A stretch of DNA of 64,000 nucleotides from Novosphingobium sp. PhB57 (GCF_004342985.1 NZ_SMBO01000006.1:186001-250000); one strand, 5' to 3'; counted from the stretch's first letter, positions 34,475-43,537 are shown. Notes: generated from the sequence alone by a model not told the origin. A program made the numbers and translations.

Positions 34475-35338
34475 TCAGCGCCCCCTCATCGCATCGAGCA
34501 GTTCGGCAAGCCCGGGGCGGAAGGCATGGCCCAGACCGGAGCGGGCCGATTCCACCACCAGCGGCTGCGGCCAGCCGTGAAGCGAGGCGATGATCACCTG
34601 CTTCACCGCCTGGAAGATCTGCTCGTCCTGCTCCAGCACCTGCTTCAGTCGCCCGGCCAGCGGCGCGACGATGCCATAGGCCAGAAGCACGCCCATGAAC
34701 GTCCCGACCAGCGCGGAACCGATCATCGCGCCCAGGATCGAGGGCGGCTTGTCGATCGAGCCCATGGTCTTCACCACGCCGAGCACGGCCGCGACGATAC
34801 CCAGCGCCGGCAGTGCATCGGCAAGGCCCTGAAGCGCGTGTTGCGGCTCGTGAATCTCGTGGAAATGAGTCTTCATGGCATTGTCCATCACGTCCTCCAC
34901 CGCATGCACTTCCAGTGTGCCGGATGAAACGACGATCAGTGTCAGCGTGTCGCAGATCAGGTGGACGAGCGGATCGTTTGCCACAAGGCGCGGAAATTCG
35001 GCGAAGAGGGAGGAGGCCTTGGGGTCGTTGACATGGCTTTCCAGCGCCACGGGGCCTTCGGAACGCAGGATCTTCATCAGGCGGGTGGTGAGGATGATCG
35101 CGTCGATATGGTCCTGCCGGTTATGGCGCGGGCCCTTGAACACTTTCTTCAGCCCGCCGCCGAGGCCCTTGATCTCGTGCATCGAATTGCCGGTGACGAT
35201 CGCCCCGACCGCCGCGCCGCCGATGATGAGCATCTCGTGCGGAATGGCCTCCATCACCGGACCGAGCGCGCCGCCGGTGATCGCGAAGCCGCCGAAGACC
35301 ATCACCAGCAGAATGACGACGCCGATGATCACGAACAT
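34475..35338 (-). CDS. motA: Flagellar stator protein MotA
   Basis: The product has 287 residues with four membrane segments. The cytosolic loop keeps the key charged residues in RLMKILRSEGPVALE (Arg and Glu that contact FliG). The prolines of DALPALGIVAAVLGVV and GVLLAYGIVAPLAGRL are in place. MotA and MotB use proton flow to drive the rotor. The 79-base gap upstream should carry the promoter or be read through from flgL. Confidence 0.96.
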   Translation of the reverse strand: MFVIIGVVILLVMVFGGFAITGGALGPVMEAIPHEMLIIGGAAVGAIVTGNSMHEIKGLGGGLKKVFKGPRHNRQDHIDAIILTTRLMKILRSEGPVALESHVNDPKASSLFAEFPRLVANDPLVHLICDTLTLIVVSSGTLEVHAVEDVMDNAMKTHFHEIHEPQHALQGLADALPALGIVAAVLGVVKTMGSIDKPPSILGAMIGSALVGTFMGVLLAYGIVAPLAGRLKQVLEQDEQIFQAVKQVIIASLHGWPQPLVVESARSGLGHAFRPGLAELLDAMRGR

Positions 35339-35417
35339 CTGGATAGTCCCCCGTATGTCAGGCGGTCCCCGCAGCGCGCGGGTGACGCGGCCCGGGAACC
35401 TTGCGTGCCAGGCGTTC

Positions 35418-36341
35418 TCAGCCGAGCTGGTCGAAGAGGTTCAGCGACGCGAGCCGGGTGAAGCTGGCCTGGCTGGCCTCCAGCACGGTCATCGTTTCCT
35501 GCAGCTGGGCGAGGGTGGTCGCCAGGTCCGTGCCGCCCAGATCGGTCTCTTCCGAGGCGCGCAGTTCCGACAGGTTCACGCGGCGGTCGTCGGTCACTTC
35601 GATCCACGCCAGCCGGGTGCCGATCACGGTCTGGCCGGTGGAAAGGGTGTCCAGCCCGGTCTTGAGGTCTGCCAGGGCACTGCCCGCCGCACCGGCCGGA
35701 TCGGTGGAGGCGCCCTGCAGTGCTTCCGCGAGCGTTTTGACCACCGCCATCAGGTCGGTGGCGCTGCCGTCGGCCGCATTGAACGACAGGAAGGCGGGGC
35801 CGGTCATCGAGCGGGTGACGCTCTGCCCGTTGCCCAGCGGCAGTTCGGCCGAGCCGGGCGTGCCGACGTAGACGGCCTTGCCCGTGGCATCGAGCGAATA
35901 GGCGTCTCCCGCGCTTTCGCCGCCGAACAGGGCATGGCCGTTCGAATCCCGTGCATTCGCCAGGGAAACGAGGTTGCCGAAGATCTGGTCCAGCTCCTGC
36001 CCGATCGAGGCGCGCTGGGTATCGGTGAGCGTGGCGTTCGATGCCTCGGTGGCCAGTTCCTGCGCGCGTATCAGGGCGTCCGCCATGTCGGTCATCGCCG
36101 AATCGGCCAGCGAGAGATCGGCGTTGGCGCGGTTGGCGTTGGTCTGGTCGATGCCCGAGAGCTTCTCCTGCCGCGCCAGGGCGCGCAGGCGGGAGGCGGC
36201 TACGGGATTGTCCGAGGAGCGCTCCAGCTTGCTGCCGCTCGACATCTGCGACTGGTAGGTCTCGGCCTGCGTGCGCAAGTCCTTCATGTCGCGGCGGGCG
36301 CGTTCGAAGAAGGCGCTGGTGCTGGTGGATACGATCGACAT
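35418..36341 (-). CDS. flgL: Hook-filament junction protein FlgL
   Basis: The product has 307 residues with flagellin-like ends: ERARRDMKDLRTQAETYQSQ, then SSGSKLERSSDNPVAASRLR at the start, and LQETMTVLEASQASFTRLAS with SLNLFDQLG at the end. FlgL joins the hook with FlgK to the filament. It lies 7 bases after flgK. Length is normal for the family. Confidence 0.93.
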   Translation of the reverse strand: MSIVSTSTSAFFERARRDMKDLRTQAETYQSQMSSGSKLERSSDNPVAASRLRALARQEKLSGIDQTNANRANADLSLADSAMTDMADALIRAQELATEASNATLTDTQRASIGQELDQIFGNLVSLANARDSNGHALFGGESAGDAYSLDATGKAVYVGTPGSAELPLGNGQSVTRSMTGPAFLSFNAADGSATDLMAVVKTLAEALQGASTDPAGAAGSALADLKTGLDTLSTGQTVIGTRLAWIEVTDDRRVNLSELRASEETDLGGTDLATTLAQLQETMTVLEASQASFTRLASLNLFDQLG

Positions 36342-36348
36342 TGCGTGA

Positions 36349-37686
36349 TTACCTGATGGCGAGGATGGAATCGAAGATATCGGCGGCGACCTGCATGACC
36401 CGGCCCGAAGCCTGGTAGGCCTGCTGGAAACGGGTGAGGTTGATCGCTTCCTCGTCGAGGTCGACGCCGGCCTGGGCCTGGAGCGCGACTTTGGCGGTGC
36501 CGGCGATGGATTCGAGCGCGTCGCGGGTCACGGTGCGTCCGGCCACGGCGCTGGAGATGCCGAACAGCAGGGTGTCCATCGCCCCGGCCGGATCGGCACT
36601 GTCCAGCGCGCCGCGCATGGCGACGAGATTGGCGGCGTCGCGGCTGTTGGCACCCGATCCGGCGGGAGCGGTGGCGATCTGGCTGCCGCTGGCGAGGGCG
36701 ACTTTCATGTCGGCGGCGCCGCTGCCCGCGAAGATCGGCTGCCCGTTCGCGCCGGCGAGATCGGCCCCGCCGGCCTGCGCCGCATTCATCGTCGCGATCA
36801 CCCCCGAGGCGATGGCGTCAAGCTGCTGGCGCACGCCCGAAAGTTCGGTGAGCGCCTGTCCCTTGCCCGCCAGCGCGCCCGAGGACAACGTCGCGGCGGC
36901 GCTGCCGAGCATGAAGGACATCGTGCCGTCGCCCGCGGTGGCCATCGTCATGGCCGCGGCGTTGCCGCCGCTCACCAGGCTGGGGCCGCCGGATCCTCCG
37001 ATCCGCACTTGCACAGTGCCGTCCGAGGCGAAGCTGGTGGCGATGTCAACTTGTCCGCTCAGCGTCTCCAGCAGCGAATCGCGCTGGTCGAGCAGGCTGG
37101 TCCGGTCGCTCGACGCGTCGGACGCGCGGGCGAGCCGCAAGTTGACGCGGGCGAGTTCCCGGGCGGTGGTGTTGACCGAATCGACGCCGTCCTGCGCCTC
37201 GAAGCGAAGCCCTTCGCCCACCGCGTCCAGGCTGGAGGCGGCGGTGTTGAAGGTCTGCGCCAGCGTGCGGCCCTGCTCCAGCGCCGCGGCGCGCAGCGAC
37301 CCGTCGGTGGGATCCGACAGGAGCTGCTTGAGGGAGGCTTCGAAGCCGACGATGGCATCGTAGACGCCGGTCTGCTCCACGGCGCTTTCGATGTTCTCCA
37401 GGCCCTGCACTTCGGCGCCGGCCCGCGCCGCGTCGGAACCGGTGCGGCGCACTTCCGACTGGCGGAACATGTCCGCATTGCGCACGATCCCGCTGACGCG
37501 CACGCCCGCAAGGTTGATCGCGCCGGGCGAGGAGGCGACCGAATTGACCGCCAGTTCCGACAGCGAGACGCTGCGCCGGACGTAGCCTTCGGACGAAGCA
37601 TTGGCGATGTTCTGCGCCGTCACGTCCAGCGCGGCGCGGGCGGCGCGCGTGCCGGAGCGGGCAATGGTGATGAGATCGGCGGCCAT
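36349..37686 (-). CDS. flgK: Hook-filament junction protein FlgK
   Basis: The product has 445 residues, shorter than the 547 of enteric FlgK. The N-terminus ITIARSGTRAARAALDVTAQ-NIANASSEGYVRRSV is the common axial-protein start. The C-terminus EEAINLTRFQQAYQASGRVM-QVAADIFDSILAI is the matching helix. The central domain is reduced. FlgK is exported and sits between hook and FlgL. It starts 3 bases after the flgJ stop. Confidence 0.94.
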   Translation of the reverse strand: MAADLITIARSGTRAARAALDVTAQNIANASSEGYVRRSVSLSELAVNSVASSPGAINLAGVRVSGIVRNADMFRQSEVRRTGSDAARAGAEVQGLENIESAVEQTGVYDAIVGFEASLKQLLSDPTDGSLRAAALEQGRTLAQTFNTAASSLDAVGEGLRFEAQDGVDSVNTTARELARVNLRLARASDASSDRTSLLDQRDSLLETLSGQVDIATSFASDGTVQVRIGGSGGPSLVSGGNAAAMTMATAGDGTMSFMLGSAAATLSSGALAGKGQALTELSGVRQQLDAIASGVIATMNAAQAGGADLAGANGQPIFAGSGAADMKVALASGSQIATAPAGSGANSRDAANLVAMRGALDSADPAGAMDTLLFGISSAVAGRTVTRDALESIAGTAKVALQAQAGVDLDEEAINLTRFQQAYQASGRVMQVAADIFDSILAIR

Positions 37687-37689
37687 GGC

Positions 37690-38097
37690 TTACTTTGTGT
37701 CCTTTCCGGTCCCGTCACCCCGGGGGCTATGACTGGCCGTTTGACTGGCCGCTTGACTGGTGGTCTTGCCGGTCGTTTCGGAACTCTCGCCCGTGGCCGC
37801 CCCGGTGGTTTCGGGCGGCACGAACTGCGCCATCTGCTGCTCGATGATCCTGGCCAGACCCAGCACGCCGCTTTGTGCGGTGACATCGGCGAAGTGCTCG
37901 TCCTGCATCTGGTTGAAGGTGTCGAGCGCCTGCCCGCCCAGCAACTGTTCGCCGCCGAAGTGGGTCTTGCGGGCCTCGGCCAGCATCTGCCGCACGAAGA
38001 CGGCCTCGAACTGCCTGGCGGTGACGGCCAGCTTCTCGCGGTCGGTGGCGCCGGGCTTGATGGCCATGCCGGGCAGGTTGCTGAGGATCGTGCTCAT
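37690..38097 (-). CDS. flgJ: FlgJ rod-binding protein without muramidase domain
   Basis: The product has 135 residues. It has the rod-binding part only: TARQFEAVFVRQMLAEARKT, then DTFNQMQDEHFADVTAQSG and LGLARIIEQQM. A low-complexity Thr/Gly/Ser tail follows. The C-terminal glucosaminidase domain of enteric FlgJ is missing; a separate transglycosylase gene at 46379 may take its place. It overlaps flgI by 4 bases. Confidence 0.9.
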   Translation of the reverse strand: MSTILSNLPGMAIKPGATDREKLAVTARQFEAVFVRQMLAEARKTHFGGEQLLGGQALDTFNQMQDEHFADVTAQSGVLGLARIIEQQMAQFVPPETTGAATGESSETTGKTTSQAASQTASHSPRGDGTGKDTK

Positions 38098-39248
38098 ATC
38101 ACTACCATTTCCGCTTTGAGGGCGCCGGCCTGCTTCAGGGCCTCCAGGATCGCCACGAGGTCCGATGGCGTGACGCCGAGTATGTTGAGGGCATCGACCA
38201 CCCGCGAGAGCGAGGCGCCGCCCTTGAACAGCGCGACCGAGCGTTTTTCCTCGTCCGTGCTGATCGAGGAGTGCTGCTCCACTTCGGTCCGGCCCCGACT
38301 GAAAGGCGCGGGCTGGACCACGCTGGGGTTTTCCTGGATGCGCACGGTCAGCTTGCCGTGGCTGATCGCCGCGGGCGAGAGGCGTACCGCCGAGTTGATG
38401 ACCACGGTGCCGGTGCGGCTGTTGACGATGACGCGCGCCGGGGTTTCGGCCGGGTCCACGTCGATCATCTCGATCGCGGCCATCATCGAGGCGCGGGTAT
38501 CCGGATCGGCCGGCAGGCGCAGCGCGACGGTGACGCCGTCTTCCACGGTCGCCGTGCCCGGAAGGCGCCCGTTGATGGCGTCGCGCACGCGGGCGGCGGT
38601 CAGGAAGTCGGAAGTGAAGAGGTTCCAGCGCAGCGTGTCGCCGCTGTCGAAGCCGGTGGCGACCGCGCGTTCGACGCTGGCTCCCTCGGCGATGCGACCC
38701 ACCGTCGGGATGTTGATGGTGACGTTGGAGCCGTCGCGTGCCGAGACGCCCAGCCCGCCGACCGCCAGGTTGCCCTGCGCCATCGCATAGATCTGCCCGT
38801 CCGCCCCGTAGAGCGGGGTGAGGATCAGCGCCCCGCCGCGCAGGCTCTTGGCCTTGCCGATGGTAGAGACGGTCACGTCGATGCGCTGGCCCGGCTTGGA
38901 GAAGGCGGGCAGGTCTGCAGTGACCATGACGGCGGCGGCGTTCTTGAGCCCCGGCGAGATGCCCGGGGGCAGGGTCAGGCCCATGCGGCCGGAAACGCCC
39001 TTCATCGCCTGGGTCGTATATTCCAGATTGTCGTCGCCCGTGCCCGGCAGTCCCACGACGACGCCGTAGCCGGTCAGCTGGTTGCTGCGCACGCCCTGGA
39101 ACTGGCCCAGATCGCGCACGCGCTCGGCATGGGCATGGATCGGCGCCAGGAACAGGATCAGTGCCCCCAGCGCTGCGGCGAGCAGCGTGGGCAGCCAGCG
39201 CGCGGCAGGTGAGGCCGGGGCTGAACGGGAGGCGGGCGGACGAGCCAT
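38094..39248 (-). CDS. flgI: Flagellar P-ring protein FlgI
   Basis: The product has 384 residues from ATG 39248. A signal peptide (LPTLLAAALGALILFLAPIHAHA) precedes VRDLGQFQGVRSNQLTGYGV and VGLPGTGD, the clear FlgI start. The end LVAILEALKQAGALKAEMVVI is also conserved. FlgI forms the periplasmic bushing of the rod with FlgA help. The frame is open further upstream, but that overlaps flgH. Start codon overlaps the flgH stop. Confidence 0.96.
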   Translation of the reverse strand: MARPPASRSAPASPAARWLPTLLAAALGALILFLAPIHAHAERVRDLGQFQGVRSNQLTGYGVVVGLPGTGDDNLEYTTQAMKGVSGRMGLTLPPGISPGLKNAAAVMVTADLPAFSKPGQRIDVTVSTIGKAKSLRGGALILTPLYGADGQIYAMAQGNLAVGGLGVSARDGSNVTINIPTVGRIAEGASVERAVATGFDSGDTLRWNLFTSDFLTAARVRDAINGRLPGTATVEDGVTVALRLPADPDTRASMMAAIEMIDVDPAETPARVIVNSRTGTVVINSAVRLSPAAISHGKLTVRIQENPSVVQPAPFSRGRTEVEQHSSISTDEEKRSVALFKGGASLSRVVDALNILGVTPSDLVAILEALKQAGALKAEMVVI

Positions 39249-39919
39249 CAGAACGGCGAGATCATGTTGAAGAACTGGCCGAGCCAGCCCTGGCGGCCGC
39301 TGCGCATGATCGCGCCCTTGCCGGTATATTCGATCCTGGCGTCGGCGACCCGGGTCGAGGCGACCTGGTTGTCCTCGTCGATGTCGGCAAGGCGCACGAT
39401 GCCCGAGAACCGGACCCATTCGTCTCCCTGGCTGACGAGCATCTTCTTTTCTCCTCTTACGAGCGCCGTCCCGTTGGGGCGCAGTTCGGCAATGGTCACG
39501 GACAGGGTCGCGCTCAGGGAACTGGTCTGCGACGCGCTGCCCTGACCATTGAACGTCGAGGACGAGCTGGCATTAAGGGCATTGGGGTTGAGGAACGACA
39601 GCGGCCCCGATGCGGGCGGGGTGATCGATGCCCCGCCGCCCTTCTGGCTCTTGGAGCCGGCGGTCTTGGCGGCGCTGGTCGATTCGACGAGCAGGATCGT
39701 CAGGGGATCGCCCACGCGCGCGGCGCGGGTGCCGCCGTAGAGCGGTGCGTAACCGGCGGAAACGCTGAAGATCCCGCCGGTCGCCGGCCCCGGCAGGGCA
39801 GCGGGCGGCGCGGGCAGGGTCGGCTCGAAGCCCGAGGGCTTCGGCGGCTTCTTCGCCAGCGCTGCCGGCGCGGCGAGAGCCATGAGCGCCGTTCCGGCCA
39901 GGAGGATCTTGCGGATCAT
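39248..39919 (-). CDS. flgH: Flagellar L-ring protein FlgH, without a lipobox cysteine
   Basis: The product has 223 residues. The core AARVGDPLTILLVESTSAAK and the ending GWLGQFFNMISPF are typical FlgH. FlgH normally is a lipoprotein forming the outer-membrane ring, but this sequence contains no Cys at all. The N-terminus (LLAGTALMALAAPAALA) reads as an ordinary signal-peptidase-I signal. How the ring is anchored is therefore open. It lies 5 bases after flgG. Confidence 0.93.
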   Translation of the reverse strand: MIRKILLAGTALMALAAPAALAKKPPKPSGFEPTLPAPPAALPGPATGGIFSVSAGYAPLYGGTRAARVGDPLTILLVESTSAAKTAGSKSQKGGGASITPPASGPLSFLNPNALNASSSSTFNGQGSASQTSSLSATLSVTIAELRPNGTALVRGEKKMLVSQGDEWVRFSGIVRLADIDEDNQVASTRVADARIEYTGKGAIMRSGRQGWLGQFFNMISPF

Positions 39920-39924
39920 GGCCG

Positions 39925-40713
39925 TCAGAGCGTCTGGTTCGCGTTGCGCAGCATCTCGTCGACGGCGGAGACCATCTTCGAATTGATCTCGTAGGCGCGC
40001 TGGGTCTCGATCATGTCGACCAGCTCCTCGACGATATTGACGTTCGAGCCTTCGAGCATGCCTTGCCGGATATGCCCGCGGCCTTCCTCACCCGCGATGC
40101 CGAGCTGGACCGGACCGCTGGCGGCGGTTTCCTTGAGGAAGTTGTCCGAAGTGGCCTGGAGCGCGGTGGGGTTGGTGAAGCTGGCGATCGTGAGCTGGCC
40201 GAGCTGGCTGGGGTCCGACTGGCCGGGCACTTGCGCCGAAACGGTGCCGTCCTCCGAGACGGTGATGGTCGTCGCGCCTTCGGGTACCGTGATCGAGGGC
40301 TGCACGGGATAGCCCTGCGACGTCACCAGTTCGCCCTGCGGCGAGCGCGTGAAGTTGCCTGCGCGGGTATAGGCCAGCTCGCCGCCGGGCAGGGAAACCT
40401 GGAAGTAGCCGTCGCCGTCCAGCGCAAGGTCGAAGCTGTTGCCGGTGGCCTGGAGCGAGCCCTGCGTCTCCATCCGGGTGGTGGACTGCACGGCCACGCC
40501 GGTGCCGAGGTTGAGCCCGGTGGCGTACGTGGTCTCGCTGGAGGACTGGGCGCCGGCCACGCGCGCGTCCTGGTAGGCGAGCGTCGCGAAGTTGGCGCGG
40601 TCCTTCTTGAAGGCGGTGGTGCTGACGTTGGCCAGGTTGTTGGCGATCACGCGCATGCGCGTGTCCTGCGCCTCCAGCCCGGTACGGGCGACCTGCAAAG
40701 CGGAAGTGGGCAT
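39925..40713 (-). CDS. flgG: Flagellar distal rod protein FlgG
   Basis: The product has 262 residues, the standard length. N-terminus SALQVARTGLEAQDTRMRVI-ANNLANVSTTAFKKDRANF and C-terminus EGSNVNIVEELVDMIETQRA-YEINSKMVSAVDEML are textbook FlgG. It polymerises as the distal rod through P- and L-rings. It follows flgF by 13 bases. Confidence 0.97.
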   Translation of the reverse strand: MPTSALQVARTGLEAQDTRMRVIANNLANVSTTAFKKDRANFATLAYQDARVAGAQSSSETTYATGLNLGTGVAVQSTTRMETQGSLQATGNSFDLALDGDGYFQVSLPGGELAYTRAGNFTRSPQGELVTSQGYPVQPSITVPEGATTITVSEDGTVSAQVPGQSDPSQLGQLTIASFTNPTALQATSDNFLKETAASGPVQLGIAGEEGRGHIRQGMLEGSNVNIVEELVDMIETQRAYEINSKMVSAVDEMLRNANQTL

Positions 40714-40726
40714 TGTCGGGGTTTCC

Positions 40727-41485
40727 TCAGCTATCGATGCGCATCAGGCGCACGCTGCCCTCGTCGAGCTGGCGGGCGGTCTCGACGAGCTTGGTTCGCA
40801 TGTCGAAAAGGCGCTGGGCCGAGATCATCTCGGTCAGCACTTCCGACGGACTGACGTTCGATCCCTCCAGCGCGCCGGGGATCACTTGCGCATTCTCGTC
40901 GTCCGGCAGCACGCCGCCGGGCTGCGCGCCGGTTCCCGTCACGCGGAACAGGCCGGTGAGATCCTTGGCGATCCGCGATCCGGTGGGATCGACCAGCTTG
41001 AGCCGGTCCACCCGCTGCGGCGGTTCGCCCGGCGCGGCGGGATCGGTGACGAGAATGCCGCCGTCCTGCGCGATGGTGACGGCAGCGCCCGGCGGCAGCG
41101 TGATCGGGCCGTTCTCGCCCAGCACCGGCCGGCCTTCTCCGTTCTGAAGCAGGCCCGTCACCGTCACCGACAAGTCGCCGCGCCGGGTATAGGCCTCCGC
41201 GCCATCGTCCGCCTGGACCGCCAGCATGGCATCGCCCTGCATGGCGACATCGAGCGGCTGGCCGGTGCGGGTCACCGTCCCGGCCTTCATCGAGGCGCCG
41301 CTCACTTCGGTGCCCGAAAGCGCGCGTACTTCGAGCTGCGGCCCTTCCAGCGTGTTCGGCGTGGCCTGCAGGATCTCGGCGCGGAAGCCGATGGTCTGGG
41401 AATTGGCCATGTTGCTGGCGATGACGCGCTCGCGGTTGAGCGAGGCGTTCATCCCCGAGACGGCGGTGTAGATCAGACGGTCCAT
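40727..41485 (-). CDS. flgF: Flagellar proximal rod protein FlgF
   Basis: The product has 252 residues from ATG 41485. MDRLIYTAVSGMNASLNRER and IASNMANSQTIGFRAE at the start, with GSNVSPSEVLTEMISAQRLF at the end, mark a rod protein of the FlgF type. It lies between flgE and flgG as usual. The longer open frame upstream belongs to flgE in another reading frame. Confidence 0.95.
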   Translation of the reverse strand: MDRLIYTAVSGMNASLNRERVIASNMANSQTIGFRAEILQATPNTLEGPQLEVRALSGTEVSGASMKAGTVTRTGQPLDVAMQGDAMLAVQADDGAEAYTRRGDLSVTVTGLLQNGEGRPVLGENGPITLPPGAAVTIAQDGGILVTDPAAPGEPPQRVDRLKLVDPTGSRIAKDLTGLFRVTGTGAQPGGVLPDDENAQVIPGALEGSNVSPSEVLTEMISAQRLFDMRTKLVETARQLDEGSVRLMRIDS

Positions 41486-41496
41486 GGCGGCTGCGA

Positions 41497-42309
41497 TCAG
41501 GTCCGCAGGTTGATGATGGTCTGCGAGATCTGCGAGGCGGTATCCACGGCCTTGGCATTGGCCTGGAAATTGCGCTGGGCGGTGATCAGGCTGACCAGCT
41601 CCTCGGAAATATCGACGTTGGACCGTTCTATCGAACCCGAGAGCAGGCTGCCGTAGAGACCGGCGCCCGGCTGGCCGTACGTCGCGTCGCCCGAGCGGCC
41701 GGTGGCCGACCACGAGGCGTCGCCCAGCTGCTTGAGCCCGGTCGGGGCCATGAAGGAGGCGAGGGCGACCACGCCGACCACGCCGTTAGAGCCATCGGCA
41801 TAAGTCGCGACGACCTGGCCCGTGCTTTCGATGGTGACGCCGGCGAATTCCGAACCGGCCGCGTTGGTCGGCGGGATCTGGGCCGACTGCGGCGTGGTGC
41901 CGGAGATCGTGCCGCCGGCATCGACCGCGAAGATCTGCAGCCGCGCACCCTGCGCGTTATGGATGAAGCCGTCTCCATCCACCGCGAAGGACCCCGCGCG
42001 GGTATACTGGACCGCGCCCGAAACCGGCGAAGTGACGGTGAAGAACCCCTCGCCATTGATCGCCACGTCGAGCGCCGAGCCGGTCTGCTCCATCGCGCCC
42101 AGGCCGAAGTCCTGCTTGATCGAGGCGACGCGCGCGCCGATCCCGGTGGTCAGCGAAGGGTCGGTCAGGATCGACGACGAGACGATGTCGGCGAAGGCGG
42201 TGTTGCTCTTCTTGAAGCCCGAGGTCTCGGCATTGGCGATATTGTTCGAGATGACGTTGAGGTCGGTCTGGGCGTTCTTGAGCCCGGTAAGCGAAGTGTA
42301 GAAGGACAT
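41497..42309 (-). CDS. flgE: Flagellar hook protein FlgE, short form
   Basis: The product has 270 residues. N-terminus YTSLTGLKNAQTDLNVISNN-IANAETSGFKKSNTAF and C-terminus GSIERSNVDISEELVSLITA-QRNFQANAKAVDTASQI mark a hook/rod axial protein. Enteric FlgE has about 400 residues, so outer domains D2/D3 are largely absent and the hook subunit is minimal. Position after flgD supports FlgE over a second rod protein. No other hook candidate is present. Confidence 0.9.
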   Translation of the reverse strand: MSFYTSLTGLKNAQTDLNVISNNIANAETSGFKKSNTAFADIVSSSILTDPSLTTGIGARVASIKQDFGLGAMEQTGSALDVAINGEGFFTVTSPVSGAVQYTRAGSFAVDGDGFIHNAQGARLQIFAVDAGGTISGTTPQSAQIPPTNAAGSEFAGVTIESTGQVVATYADGSNGVVGVVALASFMAPTGLKQLGDASWSATGRSGDATYGQPGAGLYGSLLSGSIERSNVDISEELVSLITAQRNFQANAKAVDTASQISQTIINLRT

Positions 42310-42331
42310 CGTATTCTCCTGGAAAGGGGGA

Positions 42332-42709
42332 TCAGGCGGCGTTCTGGCCGGTGCCTGTGGGGGTTTCGGTATCCGTGGTGCCTGCGGCGGCGGTCCTGGT
42401 CGTGCCGCCGGTTCCCAGGGCCGCGATCGCCTCTTGCGTGGCGGTCTGCGCGCTCACGAGCGTGTCGAGCTTCGACGAGATGGTCTTGAGCGTGTCCGCC
42501 ATCTCGGTCGTCCCGGCGAGCGACGAGAACTGCGCCATTTGCGCAAGCATCTGCGTCTGGTCGACCGGGCTGAAGGGGTCCTGCTGCTTCATCTGGGCCA
42601 TCATCAGCTTCAGGAAATCGCCCTGATCGAGTTCGCCCAGCGAGGTCTTGCCGCTGCCGCCGGTGGTCTTGTTGGCCGAAGTGGCGGCCGCGGTGTTGAT
42701 AAAGGTCAT
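42332..42709 (-). CDS. flgD: Hook cap protein FlgD, N-terminal domain only
   Basis: The product has 125 residues. It keeps the conserved export and cap part LGELDQGDFLKLMMAQMKQQ-DPFSPVDQTQMLAQMAQF. The C-terminal tudor/Ig-like domains of the usual 220-residue FlgD are absent; a Gly/Thr-rich tail ends the protein instead. FlgD caps the growing hook. It overlaps flgC by 4 bases. Confidence 0.92.
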   Translation of the reverse strand: MTFINTAAATSANKTTGGSGKTSLGELDQGDFLKLMMAQMKQQDPFSPVDQTQMLAQMAQFSSLAGTTEMADTLKTISSKLDTLVSAQTATQEAIAALGTGGTTRTAAAGTTDTETPTGTGQNAA

Positions 42710-43119
42710 TTCAGCCTCATCGTATCGAGCATCAGCTGCTTCGCGGTGGAGAGGGCCTCGACCAGGTTCTGGTACTGGCGCGAGGCTTCGAGCATTTCGA
42801 CCATCTCCGCGTTCTCATCGACGGGAGCGGTCCAGACATCGCCGTTGGCATCGGCCAGCGGATGATCGGGTTCATGCCGGCGCACGGCGGCGCCCTGCTC
42901 GCGCATCACCCCCTGGACCGAAACCGAGGCCAGGCCGCTGGCCTGGTCGAGGTCTTCGGCGAAGACGGTGCGGATCGGCTTGTAGGCCCCGTCCTCGCTG
43001 CCCGAGACGGAGCCTGCATTGGCCAGGTTGGAGGCCGCCGCGTTCATCCGTACGAGCTGCGCGGACATCCCGCGCTGGGCGAGGGTGAACATGGTCATCG
43101 GTTCGTGGGCGCCGGGCAT
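42706..43119 (-). CDS. flgC: Flagellar proximal rod protein FlgC
   Basis: The product has 137 residues from ATG 43119; ATG 43098 or 43092 are alternatives. The start LAQRGMSAQLVRMNAAASNL-ANAGSVSG and end VEMLEASRQYQNLVEALSTA are typical FlgC. It forms part of the proximal rod with FlgB and FlgF. It begins 2 bases after the flgB stop. Confidence 0.94.
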   Translation of the reverse strand: MPGAHEPMTMFTLAQRGMSAQLVRMNAAASNLANAGSVSGSEDGAYKPIRTVFAEDLDQASGLASVSVQGVMREQGAAVRRHEPDHPLADANGDVWTAPVDENAEMVEMLEASRQYQNLVEALSTAKQLMLDTMRLK

Positions 43120-43121
43120 CG

Positions 43122-43484
43122 TCACTCGCCCTTCAGCGCGCGGGTGACGGTATCGACCCGGCCGCGGATGAATTGCAGCGTGGCCGAATAGCCCACCGCG
43201 TTCTCGGAAAAGGCTAGCTGCTCGTTCTGCAGCTCCACCGTATTGCCGTCGAGCGAGGGCATCACCGGCACGCGGTAGAGCATGGCGCCATTGGCGGCCT
43301 CTTCCACGCCGGTGCCATGCTCGCCGCCGTTCCGGGCAGCGTTGCGCAGGGCGGCGGTGAAGTCGATGTCGCGGGCCTTGTATCCGGGCGTCGCGGCATT
43401 GGCGATGTTCGAGGCGATCAGGCCCATGCGCTGCGAGCGTAGCTCCAGCGCCGCGGCGTGAATCCCGAACAGGTCTTGTGACAT
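43122..43484 (-). CDS. flgB: Flagellar proximal rod protein FlgB
   Basis: The product has 120 residues. DLFGIHAAALELRSQRMGLI-ASNIANAATPGYKARDIDF is the FlgB start. It is the first gene of the flgBCDEFGHIJKL run, driven by a perfect sigma-54 promoter whose start point would lie about 27 bases upstream. GGAG precedes the ATG. Confidence 0.95.
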   Translation of the reverse strand: MSQDLFGIHAAALELRSQRMGLIASNIANAATPGYKARDIDFTAALRNAARNGGEHGTGVEEAANGAMLYRVPVMPSLDGNTVELQNEQLAFSENAVGYSATLQFIRGRVDTVTRALKGE

Positions 43485-43522
43485 GGTGATCTGGCTCCGG
43501 CGAGTGGTTCGCCGCCTTCATC

Positions 43523-43537
43523 GCAAGGGGTGTGCCA
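43523..43537 (-). promoter_or_regulatory. Sigma-54 promoter of the flgB operon
   Basis: The minus strand reads TGGCACACCCCTTGC, matching the TGGCAC-N5-TTGC consensus at every key base. Predicted +1 is about 43511, 27 bases before the flgB ATG. The FleQ/FlbD-like activator at 27304 is the likely partner. Confidence 0.88.

Noticed and set aside
35404..35419. TGGCACG on the minus strand upstream of motA as a sigma-54 promoter
   Set aside because: The -24 half is perfect, but the -12 half at the needed spacing is GTTC rather than TTGC, so it is not a usable match.
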